NCBI RefSeq assembly: GCF_003955735.1
Contig: NZ_CP034464.1
Location: 2,542,001 to 2,606,000 of the forward strand
Length of the DNA: 64,000 bases
Source: Undibacterium parvum
Lineage (GTDB): Bacteria > Pseudomonadota > Gammaproteobacteria > Burkholderiales > Burkholderiaceae_D
Reading direction: 5' to 3'
Positions 1 through 7,315 of the stretch are shown here, in pieces. The translations under genes and the position numbers were made by a program. Position 1 is the stretch's first letter. Every line of letters starts with the position of its first letter. The notes below the pieces were generated by a model, which was given only the letters and a program-made list of their open reading frames with translations, did no database searches and was not told the origin of the DNA.

Positions 1-2
1 CT

Positions 3-317
3 AAAATTTATGCGACACCGAGTTGGGTCTTATACAGTGCCGCGATCTGCGTCTTGATTTTTTGCGCGCTGTATCGCTGGATCGATGTAGCTGGGCACGC
101 CGTCTTGCCGCGCTTATTAGCGCCGGTGGCCGCGAATCCTTTGATCGCTTACCTGATCCCATTTATCCTCGGTGCTGCGCTGCAGCTAGCGGAGTTGAAC
201 TTGCCAGCGATACTCAATAAGCCCGTGCCAGGTGTGCTGTATGCGCTAGGTTTTGCATTGGTATTGGCTTTGCTGGTGAAAAAAATTGCCAAAGCCGGCA
301 TCCGTTTGCGCATATAA
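3..317 (+). CDS. C-terminal part of a multi-pass membrane protein, possibly DUF5009/NagX-like acyltransferase (5' end outside window)
   Basis: The frame is open from base 3, so the window starts inside this gene; only about 104 residues are visible. They hold three hydrophobic segments, with the stretch NPLIAYLIPFIL in the middle, and end in a short basic tail (IAKAGIRLRI). A TrpIleAsp turn followed by an AsnPro-rich helix recalls the C-terminus of DUF5009 / heparan-alpha-glucosaminide N-acetyltransferase-like membrane proteins (NagX), which move acyl groups across the inner membrane. This is a resemblance from memory, and the catalytic part is not in the window. The stop lies 10 bp from the stop of the convergent MFS gene. 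Confidence 0.6.
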   Translation, partial: KIYATPSWVLYSAAICVLIFCALYRWIDVAGHAVLPRLLAPVAANPLIAYLIPFILGAALQLAELNLPAILNKPVPGVLYALGFALVLALLVKKIAKAGIRLRI

Positions 318-326
318 ACCGGTGGT

Positions 327-1481
327 TTAATCCCAGCGTACTTTGCAGGTGCCGGCGGCGACTAGCCATGCCGCCAGCGCAATCACTGCCATGCCCCAGG
401 AAAAACTGCTGGCGTGGGCGATAAAGCCGATCATCGGCGGTCCCATCAGACCGCCGATAGAACCCATGGTGGTCACCGATGCCAATGCCACCGGGCCATT
501 TTTGGCCGCCGCTGTGTACACACAGGGCGACACTGCCGCTATCCCTAAACCAACCAGGGCAAAGCCGAGCAAGGCCGGGATCAGGCCGCCGAGTAACAAG
601 GCCATGGCTAGCCCGCTACCAGCTAATGCGCCACCGATAGTGAGCATGCGCTGCGCGCCCCAGCGCATGCGCCAGCCGTCACCAAACCAGCGTGCCAGTA
701 ACATCGCCCCAGAGACGCAGGCGATGCCCAAGGGGGCTAATTCTGGGGCCACCCTGACCACCTCTTTCAAATACAGCGCCGACCAATCTGACATAGAATT
801 TTCGACTACCGTGCCGCACATGACGATAGCGCCCAACCACAAGGCCAGCGTGTTCGGCCAGGCGATGCGCCAGCCGCTTTTGGTCTCAGAAACCGCTTTG
901 TTAGGCGCACGCAAGGTATCTGCGACCAAATACGGTAGCGCCAGTATTACCGCAGCCCACAATAAAGCCGCGCACAGCGCAAAATGCAGCAACAGGCTAG
1001 CGCTAAAACTAGTGATCGCCGAGGCAAACAAGGCGCCTAGCAAACCGCCCAGACTAAATACCGCATGCAGGCGCGACATGATGGCGCGCTGCCCCAGCGT
1101 TTCCACCGCGACGCCTTGCGCATTCATTGCCACATTCAAGCAACTCACCACCAGCCCTTCTAGCGCCATCACCAGCATCGCAATCTGCAAATTCTGGACT
1201 AAGCCCAGGCTGAGCAGTAGTAGCGGCAGCAAAGCGCCAGTCAGCATACACAGGCGGCGTGAGCCCAGACGCTGCAGCAAAACGGTCGTGACAGGAAAAG
1301 AAAATACCGCACCCAAGCCACACGCGAGCAGCAGCACGCCGACCTCGGCGGCGCTCAAAGCCAATTGGTTTTTTAAAGCGGGGATGCGTGAAGCCCAGCT
1401 ACTGAAATTAAAACCCAGAACCAAAAACAGCGTGGCCACCGCTAACTGGCTGCGGCGTAAAGCAAGGGAAGGGCTGATCAC
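327..1481 (-). CDS. MFS transporter, YbjJ/FucP-like
   Basis: A 384-residue protein with about twelve hydrophobic segments spread over its whole length, the usual size for a major facilitator. The N-terminal region (GFNFSSWASRIPALKNQL, then GVLLLACGLGAVFSFP) matches the pattern of the YbjJ branch, where a short cytoplasmic start is followed by an AlaSerArg-xPro motif. A GSRR turn follows helix 2, the position of the MFS loop 2-3 motif. The substrate cannot be read from sequence; relatives include sugar and drug exporters. It is convergent with the truncated gene on its left. Upstream lies a hairpin with a U-tract on the same strand (1591-1620) that could attenuate it or end a separate small RNA. 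Confidence 0.8.
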   Translation of the reverse strand: MISPSLALRRSQLAVATLFLVLGFNFSSWASRIPALKNQLALSAAEVGVLLLACGLGAVFSFPVTTVLLQRLGSRRLCMLTGALLPLLLLSLGLVQNLQIAMLVMALEGLVVSCLNVAMNAQGVAVETLGQRAIMSRLHAVFSLGGLLGALFASAITSFSASLLLHFALCAALLWAAVILALPYLVADTLRAPNKAVSETKSGWRIAWPNTLALWLGAIVMCGTVVENSMSDWSALYLKEVVRVAPELAPLGIACVSGAMLLARWFGDGWRMRWGAQRMLTIGGALAGSGLAMALLLGGLIPALLGFALVGLGIAAVSPCVYTAAAKNGPVALASVTTMGSIGGLMGPPMIGFIAHASSFSWGMAVIALAAWLVAAGTCKVRWD

Positions 1482-1590
1482 TAAATATCCTTAATTTCAA
1501 AACGGAACAGGCAGAGTAGGGCAGAGCAAGGCATGATAAGCCTAAACCCGCGCTTGCGGGAAATGCCTGCGGCAGCCAAGTAGCGCCAAC

Positions 1591-1620
1591 AAAAAAACCC
1601 GCGTCTTGGGGAGCGCGGGG
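1591..1620 (-). terminator. Rho-independent terminator (minus strand)
   Basis: The stem CCCGCG (1598-1603) pairs with CGCGGG (1614-1619) across a 10-nt loop. It is followed on the minus strand by a run of seven U (1597-1591). No minus-strand gene lies immediately to its right, so it ends either a small RNA, a leader, or transcription of something lost when the neighbouring IS arrived. Confidence 0.6.
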
Positions 1621-1664
1621 AACTTGGAACAGAGCGCTAACAGCTGCCTACGCGCGATTGCCAG
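1591..1664 (-). ncRNA. Candidate small RNA or attenuated leader ahead of the MFS gene
   Basis: Reading the minus strand, a TTGCTG and a TACACT hexamer are 17 bp apart (about 1694 down to 1672). About 75 nt further on, a GC-rich hairpin is followed by seven U residues (1620 to 1591). Nothing between them looks like a protein. This promoter-plus-terminator arrangement fits a small RNA of roughly 70-80 nt, or a transcription-attenuating leader of the MFS gene that starts at 1481. The hexamers are imperfect, and no known RNA family is recognised. Confidence 0.25.
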
Positions 1665-1916
1665 GCAGTGTATAAGTTTTGAAAAAAATCAGCAATCCAG
1701 ATTTCTACCCGGTGCGCCAAGTAGTTTTACCGATAAGCGAGGGCGTGCAGGTAAAGATGCCGGTGATTGTGCCTCAGCAGCAGAGCCACAGCGAAGATCG
1801 GAAACGCAGATCCACGTTAGAAATCCAAAGGTGGCCTGCCCGCTCACGTATATTCCATGCGCCTCTCCAAGCACATATGCGAATTAAAGTTCGAATTGCG
1901 ACGGCATAAGGATAGA

Positions 1917-1956
1917 AATACAAAGATTTTACTCGTTACAGGAGTACCTTTGTATT
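1917..1956 (+). promoter_or_regulatory. Inverted repeat in the transposase leader
   Basis: AATACAAAG (1917-1925) and CTTTGTATT (1948-1956) form a perfect 9-bp stem with a 22-nt loop, ending 23 nt before the transposase start. Leader hairpins of this kind can block translation of transcripts that run in from outside an IS. That role is inferred here from position only. Confidence 0.5.
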
Positions 1957-1979
1957 GTTCTTAACCCAAGGAAATCGCA

Positions 1980-2930
1980 ATGGAATTTACTCACCTCAGA
2001 GCTAAACAGCGCTCGCAAATTGAACGCCTGCTAGCGTCAAAAACCAGCGTAAGCAAGATTGCCACAGTAGTTGGAGTAGATCGTTCAACCATTTATCGCG
2101 AGATCAAGCGAGGCAAAGTAAATCAAAAATACAACGCCCTCGCGTCCAATGAAAGAACGCTTAAACGTATTGCCAAAAGCGCGGCCAATCATCCAACCAA
2201 ACCGAAAGAAATCTGGCCGCTGGTGCGACATTTATTAAATCAGGAATGGTCTCCAGACGAAATCAGCGCACGTTTGCGCATTGCTGGCAGCGAAGAGAAC
2301 TGGTCTATCAGTCATCAAACGATCTACAACTGGATACGGCGTACCAAGAGTGCTTTGAATAAAAAATTACGTCGCTATCAGCTTGCCAAGGTCTGGAAGC
2401 CCGCCAAATCTAGCTATCCGGCCGGTCGCAAGAGTATTCGACAGCGTCCCAAAGACGCGCTGGCAAGAGAGATTGCCGGTCACTGGGAGGGCGACACCAT
2501 CCGCGGACAGTCACATCATCACTGCCTACTCACCTTGGTCGAACGCAAAAGCTTGTACACCAAAATCTCGCCCGTCTTGCAAAAGACGGCCATCACTGTT
2601 GCCGCTGCGGTTGGTAAGGAACTCAATGGATTACCCGGCCTTTCACTGACCTTAGATAATGGCTGTGAATTTGCGCACTTCAAAGACATGGGCTTACCGG
2701 TCTTCTTTGCCGATCCTGGTCGCCCTCGGCAGCGCTCCCGCAATGAAAATACCAATGGTTTGATCCGTCAATACATACCAAAAAGAATGCGTCTGAAGAC
2801 ACTTTCCAGGGCGCGCATTCAACACATTGAAGACCGCCTGAATCATCGCCCCAGAAAAACTTTAGGCTACAAAACGCCACATGAAGTACTATTTAATTTA
2901 ACACCTAATTCCGTCGCATTTCGAACTTGA
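1980..2930 (+). CDS. IS30-family transposase
   Basis: A 316-residue protein of normal length for IS30 transposases. Residues 1-45 form the helix-turn-helix typical of the family (TSVSKIATVVGVDRSTIYRE), followed by a second region with SPDEISARLR and SHQTIYNWI. The catalytic DDE core is visible as GHWEGDTI (first Asp), LTLDNGCEF (second Asp) and NTNGLIRQYIPKR, where family members keep the final Glu nearby as NENTNGL (here RNENTNGL). The conserved LNHRPRKTLGYKTPHEV C-terminal block is intact. The gene appears uninterrupted, so the element may be active. It starts 7 nt after an AAGGAAA Shine-Dalgarno-like sequence. Confidence 0.95.
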   Translation: MEFTHLRAKQRSQIERLLASKTSVSKIATVVGVDRSTIYREIKRGKVNQKYNALASNERTLKRIAKSAANHPTKPKEIWPLVRHLLNQEWSPDEISARLRIAGSEENWSISHQTIYNWIRRTKSALNKKLRRYQLAKVWKPAKSSYPAGRKSIRQRPKDALAREIAGHWEGDTIRGQSHHHCLLTLVERKSLYTKISPVLQKTAITVAAAVGKELNGLPGLSLTLDNGCEFAHFKDMGLPVFFADPGRPRQRSRNENTNGLIRQYIPKRMRLKTLSRARIQHIEDRLNHRPRKTLGYKTPHEVLFNLTPNSVAFRT

Positions 2931-3098
2931 ATTCGCAACATAGGCCTGCGAGCCGCATGGGATATGCGCGCTGGCATGGGTAATCTAGAATTGTTTCACT
3001 TAGTGTGTGCAAGTCGATCGCTCAATTTTCACAAGTGGATTTACCTAAAGACATCAGTAGATATCCGGATCGACTGGCAAGTATGGGATAGGTAGGAT

Positions 3099-3133
3099 AG
3101 ATTTTGATGGGATAAATTTCCCATCAAAAATCT
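3099..3133 (+). promoter_or_regulatory. Inverted repeat ahead of the chitosanase gene
   Basis: AGATTTTGATGGGA (3099-3112) is complementary to 3119-3133 with one bulged base and a 6-nt spacer. It ends 28 bp before the ribosome-binding site of the chitosanase gene. No U-tract follows, so it is more likely an operator or a leader hairpin than a terminator. The cognate regulator is not identifiable here. Confidence 0.35.
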
Positions 3134-3175
3134 TATAAATCAAAGATGAAAATTTATCCAGAGGAGAATAGTTTG

Positions 3176-4021
3176 ATGAATACAAAATTAAGGAAAGTCG
3201 CTCTTAACCTGAGCCTAAGCTTATTGAGTGCGAGCGCTTTGCTTGCCTGTGGCGGCGGGGCGGTATCGGAACAGGGCACGCAACAAGCGCAGGCACTTGC
3301 GGGGAAACTTAGGACTAACTCTGTCGATCTCAACGAGGCGACTAAAAAAGAGCATGCTCAACAAATTGTAGCTGCGGCAGAAAACAGTACTTTACTCTGG
3401 CGTACCAGGTTCGAATACATAGAAGACATCAAAGATGAGCGTGGCTACACTGCCGGGATAATTGGCTTTTGTTCTGGTACAGGTGACATGCTAGCTATCG
3501 TGAAAAAATACACAGCCCAATATCCTGGTAATGGTCTCGCATCTTATTTACCGGCGCTGGAGCTGGTCAATGGTAGTGAGTCACATGAGAGGCTGGATCC
3601 TGATTTTCCGGCGGACTGGAAACGTGAAGCCGCGCTGCCTGCTTTTCAAGCTGCACAAATAAAGGAACGCGATGACAGCTATTTCAATCCATCGGTAAGC
3701 GAGGGGAAAAAAGATGGCCTACGCGCACTTGGGCAATTCATTTATTACGACGCTGCAGTTATGCACGGGATGGACGAAGTGGAAAAATTTCGTGCCAGAG
3801 CAATCTTAAAATCCCCCACCCCAGCACAGGGCGGGAATGAAGTTAGCTATCTGTCCGCCTTCATGGACGAACGTGTCGCGTTTATGGAAAGTGAGGAGGC
3901 ACACAAGGGAAATATAGACCGAGTGCAAGACGGGCCGCGTAAATGGCTGGCAGCGGGTAATCTGGATTTGAATACACCGCTCAATTGGCGTGTCAACGCG
4001 CAAGATTTCAGTATTCCTTAG
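3176..4021 (+). CDS. csn: GH46 chitosanase, predicted lipoprotein
   Basis: Hydrolyses beta-1,4 links in chitosan. The ATG at 3176 is preceded by GAGGAG at 9 nt, better supported than the ATG 30 nt upstream. Residues 1-25 form a lipoprotein signal ending in SALLAC, so the enzyme should be lipid-anchored rather than freely secreted as in Streptomyces and Bacillus relatives. The mature part follows family 46 closely: AENSTLLW, YIEDIKDERGYTAGIIGFC, GTGDM, LDPDFPADWK, YFNPSV, DGLRALGQF, TPAQGG, NLDLNTPLNW. The catalytic pair is Glu69 (AENS) and Asp87 (DERGYT), 18 residues apart, the same spacing as Glu22/Asp40 of the N174 enzyme. It stands alone, about 240 bp downstream of the IS element, and may be horizontally acquired. 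Confidence 0.93.
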   Translation: MNTKLRKVALNLSLSLLSASALLACGGGAVSEQGTQQAQALAGKLRTNSVDLNEATKKEHAQQIVAAAENSTLLWRTRFEYIEDIKDERGYTAGIIGFCSGTGDMLAIVKKYTAQYPGNGLASYLPALELVNGSESHERLDPDFPADWKREAALPAFQAAQIKERDDSYFNPSVSEGKKDGLRALGQFIYYDAAVMHGMDEVEKFRARAILKSPTPAQGGNEVSYLSAFMDERVAFMESEEAHKGNIDRVQDGPRKWLAAGNLDLNTPLNWRVNAQDFSIP

Positions 4022-4060
4022 TCCCCCTAAACCCTCAAATCGTCATCAATTTAAGCACCT

Positions 4061-4135
4061 CTGCCAACACGCATATCCCATGCGCTTCTTCAAGCACATA
4101 GGCCTGCGAGCCGCATGGGATATGCGCGTTGGCAG
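4061..4135. repeat. Palindromic element copy 2 (best-preserved arms)
   Basis: Left arm 4061-4084 and right arm 4112-4135 are complementary at 23 of 24 positions around a 27-nt loop. This copy has the paired C-G variant (ATATCCCATGCG with CGCATGGGATAT). It lies between convergent genes, 40 bp after the chitosanase stop and 11 bp from the HD-GYP stop, and may fold as a bidirectional hairpin. Confidence 0.9.
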
Positions 4136-4145
4136 GGCGGCTAGT

Positions 4146-5432
4146 TTAGTTTTTGCGGCTAGTGCTTTTACTGCTCTCGAAAAAATAGCTCATGCGCTGG
4201 CGCGGGCTGAGGTAGGCGTAGACTTCTGGCTGCAATTGTTTGGCTTTCAGGCTGGCGCGTATGCTCAGTTCCGGTTCTTCGCTGAGATTGAGTATGATGG
4301 CTTCGTCTTTGGGGACGCTGGGGTCGTAGATCAAGACGCTGGGGCGCAAAGGCATGCCGGCGCTATTCGAGACTACCATGCCGGGCGTGCCATCGCTTAG
4401 TTCCACCAGCGTGCCGGGCGGATACACGCCCATGCAACGGATGAACATATTCAGTATGGCGGGGTCGTATAGTTTGCGCTGCTGCTTAAACATATACGCC
4501 AGCGCTTCATACGGTGTCAGACTCTCGGCTGGATTTGGGTGATTGCATAATTTATCGTAGGCGTTGATGATGCAGGCGATGCGTGCCAAACGCGCGATCC
4601 GCTCCAGCCGTAGTTGCTGCGGATAACCGCTGCCGTCGGCGTATTCATGGTGTTGCAGAATGATCTCGCGGGCGGCTTTCGAGAGCCCCATTTTTTCGGC
4701 GATCGTCACGCCATACTGACAATGCTGTTGCAGCAGGTTTTGTTCGGCGCGGCTGAGCTCGCTGTGCTTATTGACGATGCGATCCGGGATTTCTATCTTG
4801 CCTATGTCGTGGAACAGGCAACCTATGCCCAGGGCTTTAATGTCTTCTGCTGGCAGGGCTAATTCTTTACCCAAAATCATCGCCAACACCGAGACATTGA
4901 GTGAATGATAGTAGGCGTCTTCGCCCGCCACTTTGTCATTCATGACATGGATCGCGACGCTCATATCGTCCACCAGCGCAGCCTGCATTTGCCCGATTAA
5001 ATGGTCGGCATCCTGGCAGGCATCTTGCGGCCTGGAAAATAGTTTGCTGGCGATATTTTTGAAGGCGGCGGCGGTCTTGATGAACTCTTTTTCACAGCGG
5101 GCGATCGCCGCGCGTTCTTCATTGAGCTTTTCTACCCGGTTTTTTTTGCTTTCGATTAAAGCGATCTCTTCAGCGCTAGGGCTGAGCTCTGTGCTGGGTG
5201 GCGCGAGCTCGCTAGTAATGCTTTTTGCCAGGGGCGGGCAATCGCTACGCGCCGCTTCAATTCGTATGCTGCTCAGCCCTAATTGTTGGAGTGCCGCGAT
5301 TTGTGCCTGATTCTTAATTTTAAAACTATTGCGGGCGAACGAATGTTCTAGCCAAGCTAAATCGAGATGCACGTACAGACCGATGCAGAGTTGATCGAGA
5401 TCTATGCTAGTAGTAATCGGGACTGTGGTCAT
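4146..5432 (-). CDS. HD-GYP domain c-di-GMP phosphodiesterase with DUF3391-type N-terminus
   Basis: A 428-residue cytoplasmic protein without membrane segments. Residues 8-65 resemble the DUF3391 domain often placed ahead of HD-GYP (DLDQLCIGLYVHLDLAWLEH). Residues 90-135 look helical, and the HD-GYP domain follows. It keeps the metal motif HDIGK (208-212), a His near 176 (YYHSLNVSV) and HHEYADGSGYP (261-271), so it should cleave cyclic di-GMP. The C-terminal 90 residues carry a small beta domain (PPGTLVELSDGTPGMVV). It is transcribed alone, divergent from the thiolase. No receiver domain is fused to it. Confidence 0.92.
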   Translation of the reverse strand: MTTVPITTSIDLDQLCIGLYVHLDLAWLEHSFARNSFKIKNQAQIAALQQLGLSSIRIEAARSDCPPLAKSITSELAPPSTELSPSAEEIALIESKKNRVEKLNEERAAIARCEKEFIKTAAAFKNIASKLFSRPQDACQDADHLIGQMQAALVDDMSVAIHVMNDKVAGEDAYYHSLNVSVLAMILGKELALPAEDIKALGIGCLFHDIGKIEIPDRIVNKHSELSRAEQNLLQQHCQYGVTIAEKMGLSKAAREIILQHHEYADGSGYPQQLRLERIARLARIACIINAYDKLCNHPNPAESLTPYEALAYMFKQQRKLYDPAILNMFIRCMGVYPPGTLVELSDGTPGMVVSNSAGMPLRPSVLIYDPSVPKDEAIILNLSEEPELSIRASLKAKQLQPEVYAYLSPRQRMSYFFESSKSTSRKN

Positions 5433-5510
5433 TTTTAAGTGCGGCTAAGGGGATAGACTATTTTAGCAGTGTGTCCGCGCAAAAAGTCTGGAAAAATTAA
5501 AAACACCCGC

Positions 5511-5585
5511 GCCACTGCGCATATTCCATGCGCCTTTCCAGCCTGCATGCCCTGAGAGGCGCATGGAATATGCGTGAGCGGGCAG
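5511..5585. repeat. Palindromic element copy 3
   Basis: Left arm GCGCATATTCCATGCGCCT (5517-5535) pairs with 5557-5574, with a 21-nt loop. It is placed between the divergent HD-GYP and thiolase genes. It carries the T-A form of the variable arm position on both sides. Confidence 0.9.
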
Positions 5586-5682
5586 GTGCATGGCCAGACC
5601 AGGAAACGCGCCCGGTAGCGGGATAGCTGCGCGCCATATCGCATTATCGGTTTAAAATACGCGCTGCGGCCTTAAGCCTGAC

Positions 5683-5705
5683 TAGAGCAATTTTGCGTAA
5701 ATCCC
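5683..5705. repeat. Possible terminal fragment of repeat family 2
   Basis: The sequence AGCAATTTTGCGTAAATCC resembles one end of the second repeat family (compare 23443-23463). It sits directly before the thiolase ribosome-binding site and may contribute to its leader. Only the end is present, so this could be chance. Confidence 0.3.
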
Positions 5706-5723
5706 ATTTTGAAGGAATGTCTC

Positions 5724-6905
5724 ATGAGTAAAGATGTCGTCGTTCTGAGCGCAGTGCGCTCCGCTATTGGTGCTTTCGGTGGATCGCTGTCGACGATGGA
5801 GCCAGCCGAGTTGGCCGGTATCGTGATGAAAGAAGCGATTGCACGCTCAGGTGTGGATGCCGCCTTGATCGGTAACGCCATCGTCGGTACCTGCATTCCT
5901 ACCGATGCGCGCTATGCCTATGTCTCGCGCGTGGCCTCTATTCAGGCTGGTTTGCCTATGGATTCGGTGGCGATGCAAGTGAGCCGTCTGTGTTCTTCTG
6001 GCCTGCAGGGTATCGTGACTGCGGCGCAAAACATCATGCTCGGTGATTTTGATTATGGTATCGGTGGCGGCGTTGAAGTGATGTCGCGCGGCTCTTACAT
6101 GATGCCAGCCTTGCGTTCAGGCGCACGCATGGGCGACGCCAAGGCGATCGATATGATGGTGGCGGTCTTGACCGATCCGTTTGGCGTTGGCCACATGGGT
6201 ATCACGGCAGAAAACCTGGCTACCAAGTGGGACATCTCACGCGAAGAGCAAGATGCTTTCGCAGTTGAATCACAACGCCGTGCTGCAGTGGCGATTGCCG
6301 AAGGACGCTTCAAGTCGCAAATCGTGCCTATCGTGCAGCAGACCCGCAAAGGTGAAGTGGTGTTTGAAGTCGATGAACATGGCAAAGCCAATACCACGAT
6401 GGAGTCTTTGGCCAAGATGAAACCGGCCTTTAAAAAGGACGGTACCGTCACCGCCGGGAATGCCTCAGGCATTAACGATGGCGCGGCTTTCTTTGTGTTG
6501 GCAGCAGCCGATGTGGCAGCTAAGGCTGGCCAAAAACCGATGGCGAGAATCGTTTCCTACGCGGTCTCTGGTGTACCGAATGAGATCATGGGTGAAGGCC
6601 CGATTCCAGCCACCAAACTGGCACTCAAAAAAGCGGGCCTGAGCCTCGATCAGATCGACGTGATCGAAGCCAATGAAGCCTTTGCCGCGCAAGCGATTGC
6701 AGTGAACAAGGCGCTGGGCTTAGATCCGGCCAAGACCAATCCAAATGGTGGCGCGATTGCCTTGGGCCATCCAGTCGGCTGTTCTGGCGCTTTCATTGCG
6801 ACTAAGGCGATCTATGAATTGCATCGCACCGGCGGCAAGTATGCCTTAGCGACTATGTGCATAGGTGGTGGTCAGGGTATCGCGGTTATTTTTGAACGTC
6901 TGTAA
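5724..6905 (+). CDS. Acetyl-CoA acetyltransferase (thiolase), BktB/PhaA-like
   Basis: A 393-residue thiolase that condenses two acyl-CoA molecules or cleaves 3-ketoacyl-CoA. The start at 5724 has GAAGGA 7 nt upstream. The nucleophile is Cys90 in RLCSSGLQ. NEAFAAQ, GGAIALGHPVGCSGA and the C-terminal CIGGGQG carry the other active-site residues (His and second Cys). The length and the DPF and GHMGITAEN blocks fit the biosynthetic thiolases of Burkholderiales such as BktB. SSG replaces GSG at the nucleophile loop and GCSGA replaces GATGA, so substrate range may differ. It is a single gene, with no phaB or phaC beside it, ended by a bidirectional terminator. Confidence 0.93.
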   Translation: MSKDVVVLSAVRSAIGAFGGSLSTMEPAELAGIVMKEAIARSGVDAALIGNAIVGTCIPTDARYAYVSRVASIQAGLPMDSVAMQVSRLCSSGLQGIVTAAQNIMLGDFDYGIGGGVEVMSRGSYMMPALRSGARMGDAKAIDMMVAVLTDPFGVGHMGITAENLATKWDISREEQDAFAVESQRRAAVAIAEGRFKSQIVPIVQQTRKGEVVFEVDEHGKANTTMESLAKMKPAFKKDGTVTAGNASGINDGAAFFVLAAADVAAKAGQKPMARIVSYAVSGVPNEIMGEGPIPATKLALKKAGLSLDQIDVIEANEAFAAQAIAVNKALGLDPAKTNPNGGAIALGHPVGCSGAFIATKAIYELHRTGGKYALATMCIGGGQGIAVIFERL

Positions 6906-6930
6906 AATCTGCTTCGATATTTATCGAAAA

Positions 6931-6961
6931 TAAAAAAACCCAAGTCCGCTTGGGTTTTTTT
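6931..6961. terminator. Bidirectional Rho-independent terminator
   Basis: ACCCAAG (6938-6944) pairs with CTTGGGT (6949-6955) around a TCCG loop, with an A-tract on the left and a T-tract on the right. It separates the convergent thiolase and azlD genes and can serve both. Confidence 0.9.
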
Positions 6962-6985
6962 ATGTCGGTATTGAGTCCCTTGATA

Positions 6986-7315
6986 TCAGAGTAGCCCTAG
7001 ATTTCGGATCAGCACATACAGGCAGGTGCCGACCAGGATGCTCAAGAGCGCATTCTTACTACGCCATTGCAGCAGTGCTGTCACGCTAATGGCAAGTAGT
7101 TCCGGCCAAGGCAGACCCGCGTGCTCGAGTGCCGATCCGGTGGCTGAATGGACCAGCAACAGCGTCATGATGGCAAGCGGCAAAAACTGCCCCAAACGCT
7201 GCACCACAGGATGTTTATTCAACCAGCGCGCCGCCACAAAAGGTAGGGCACGTAGCGCGAAGGTGACTAATCCCATGGCGGCAATCACGCCCAAAACATA
7301 GTTTGCATCGTTCAT
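6986..7315 (-). CDS. azlD: AzlD-family branched-chain amino acid exporter subunit
   Basis: A 109-residue membrane protein with four hydrophobic segments and the RALPFVAARWL motif near residue 25 typical of AzlD. It is the small partner of AzlC and together they export branched-chain amino acids or analogues. Its ATG overlaps the azlC stop (ATGA, 7312-7315), so the pair is translationally coupled. It ends about 25 bp from the bidirectional terminator. Confidence 0.9.
   Translation of the reverse strand: MNDANYVLGVIAAMGLVTFALRALPFVAARWLNKHPVVQRLGQFLPLAIMTLLLVHSATGSALEHAGLPWPELLAISVTALLQWRSKNALLSILVGTCLYVLIRNLGLL

Larger units (their letters stand above)
1878..2937 (+). mobile_element. IS30-family insertion sequence, complete (1060 bp)
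   Basis: It is bounded by 27-bp terminal inverted repeats (1878-1904 and 2911-2937) that agree at 25 of 27 positions, the outer end reading TGCGAATT. The element is flanked by the 5-bp direct repeat ACATA (1873-1877 and 2938-2942), consistent with a target-site duplication. If the true ends lie slightly further out, the duplication would be shorter, as is usual for IS30. It carries a single transposase gene whose stop codon lies inside the right terminal repeat. The insertion lies in the loop of a dispersed palindromic element, so the target before insertion can be reconstructed from other copies. Confidence 0.92.
1836..2980. repeat. Palindromic element copy 1, split by the IS30 element
   Basis: The left half (1836-1877, arm ending ATTCCATGCG) and right half (2938-2980, arm CGCATGGGATATGCG at 2954-2968) together reconstitute one copy of the dispersed palindrome. 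The loop matches copy 2 at 4061-4135 (AAGCACATAGGCCTGCGAGC) once the IS and one ACATA duplicate are removed. The two arms carry a T opposite a G at the variable position, an intermediate between the two paired forms found elsewhere. Confidence 0.85.

Noticed and set aside
343..1494. 383-codon ORF opposite the MFS transporter gene
   Set aside because: It is an antisense open frame of a real membrane-protein gene, with no family resemblance and Ala/Pro/Ser-biased composition.
1606..1909. Short ORFs upstream of the IS element
   Set aside because: They run through the palindrome and IS end (translating it as HIPCAS or IFHAPL-type peptides) and lack conserved features.
4061..4135. Palindromic elements as ordinary Rho-independent terminators
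   Set aside because: The hairpins are long and lack an adjacent U-tract, and several copies lie upstream of genes or between co-directional genes, so termination cannot be their general definition.
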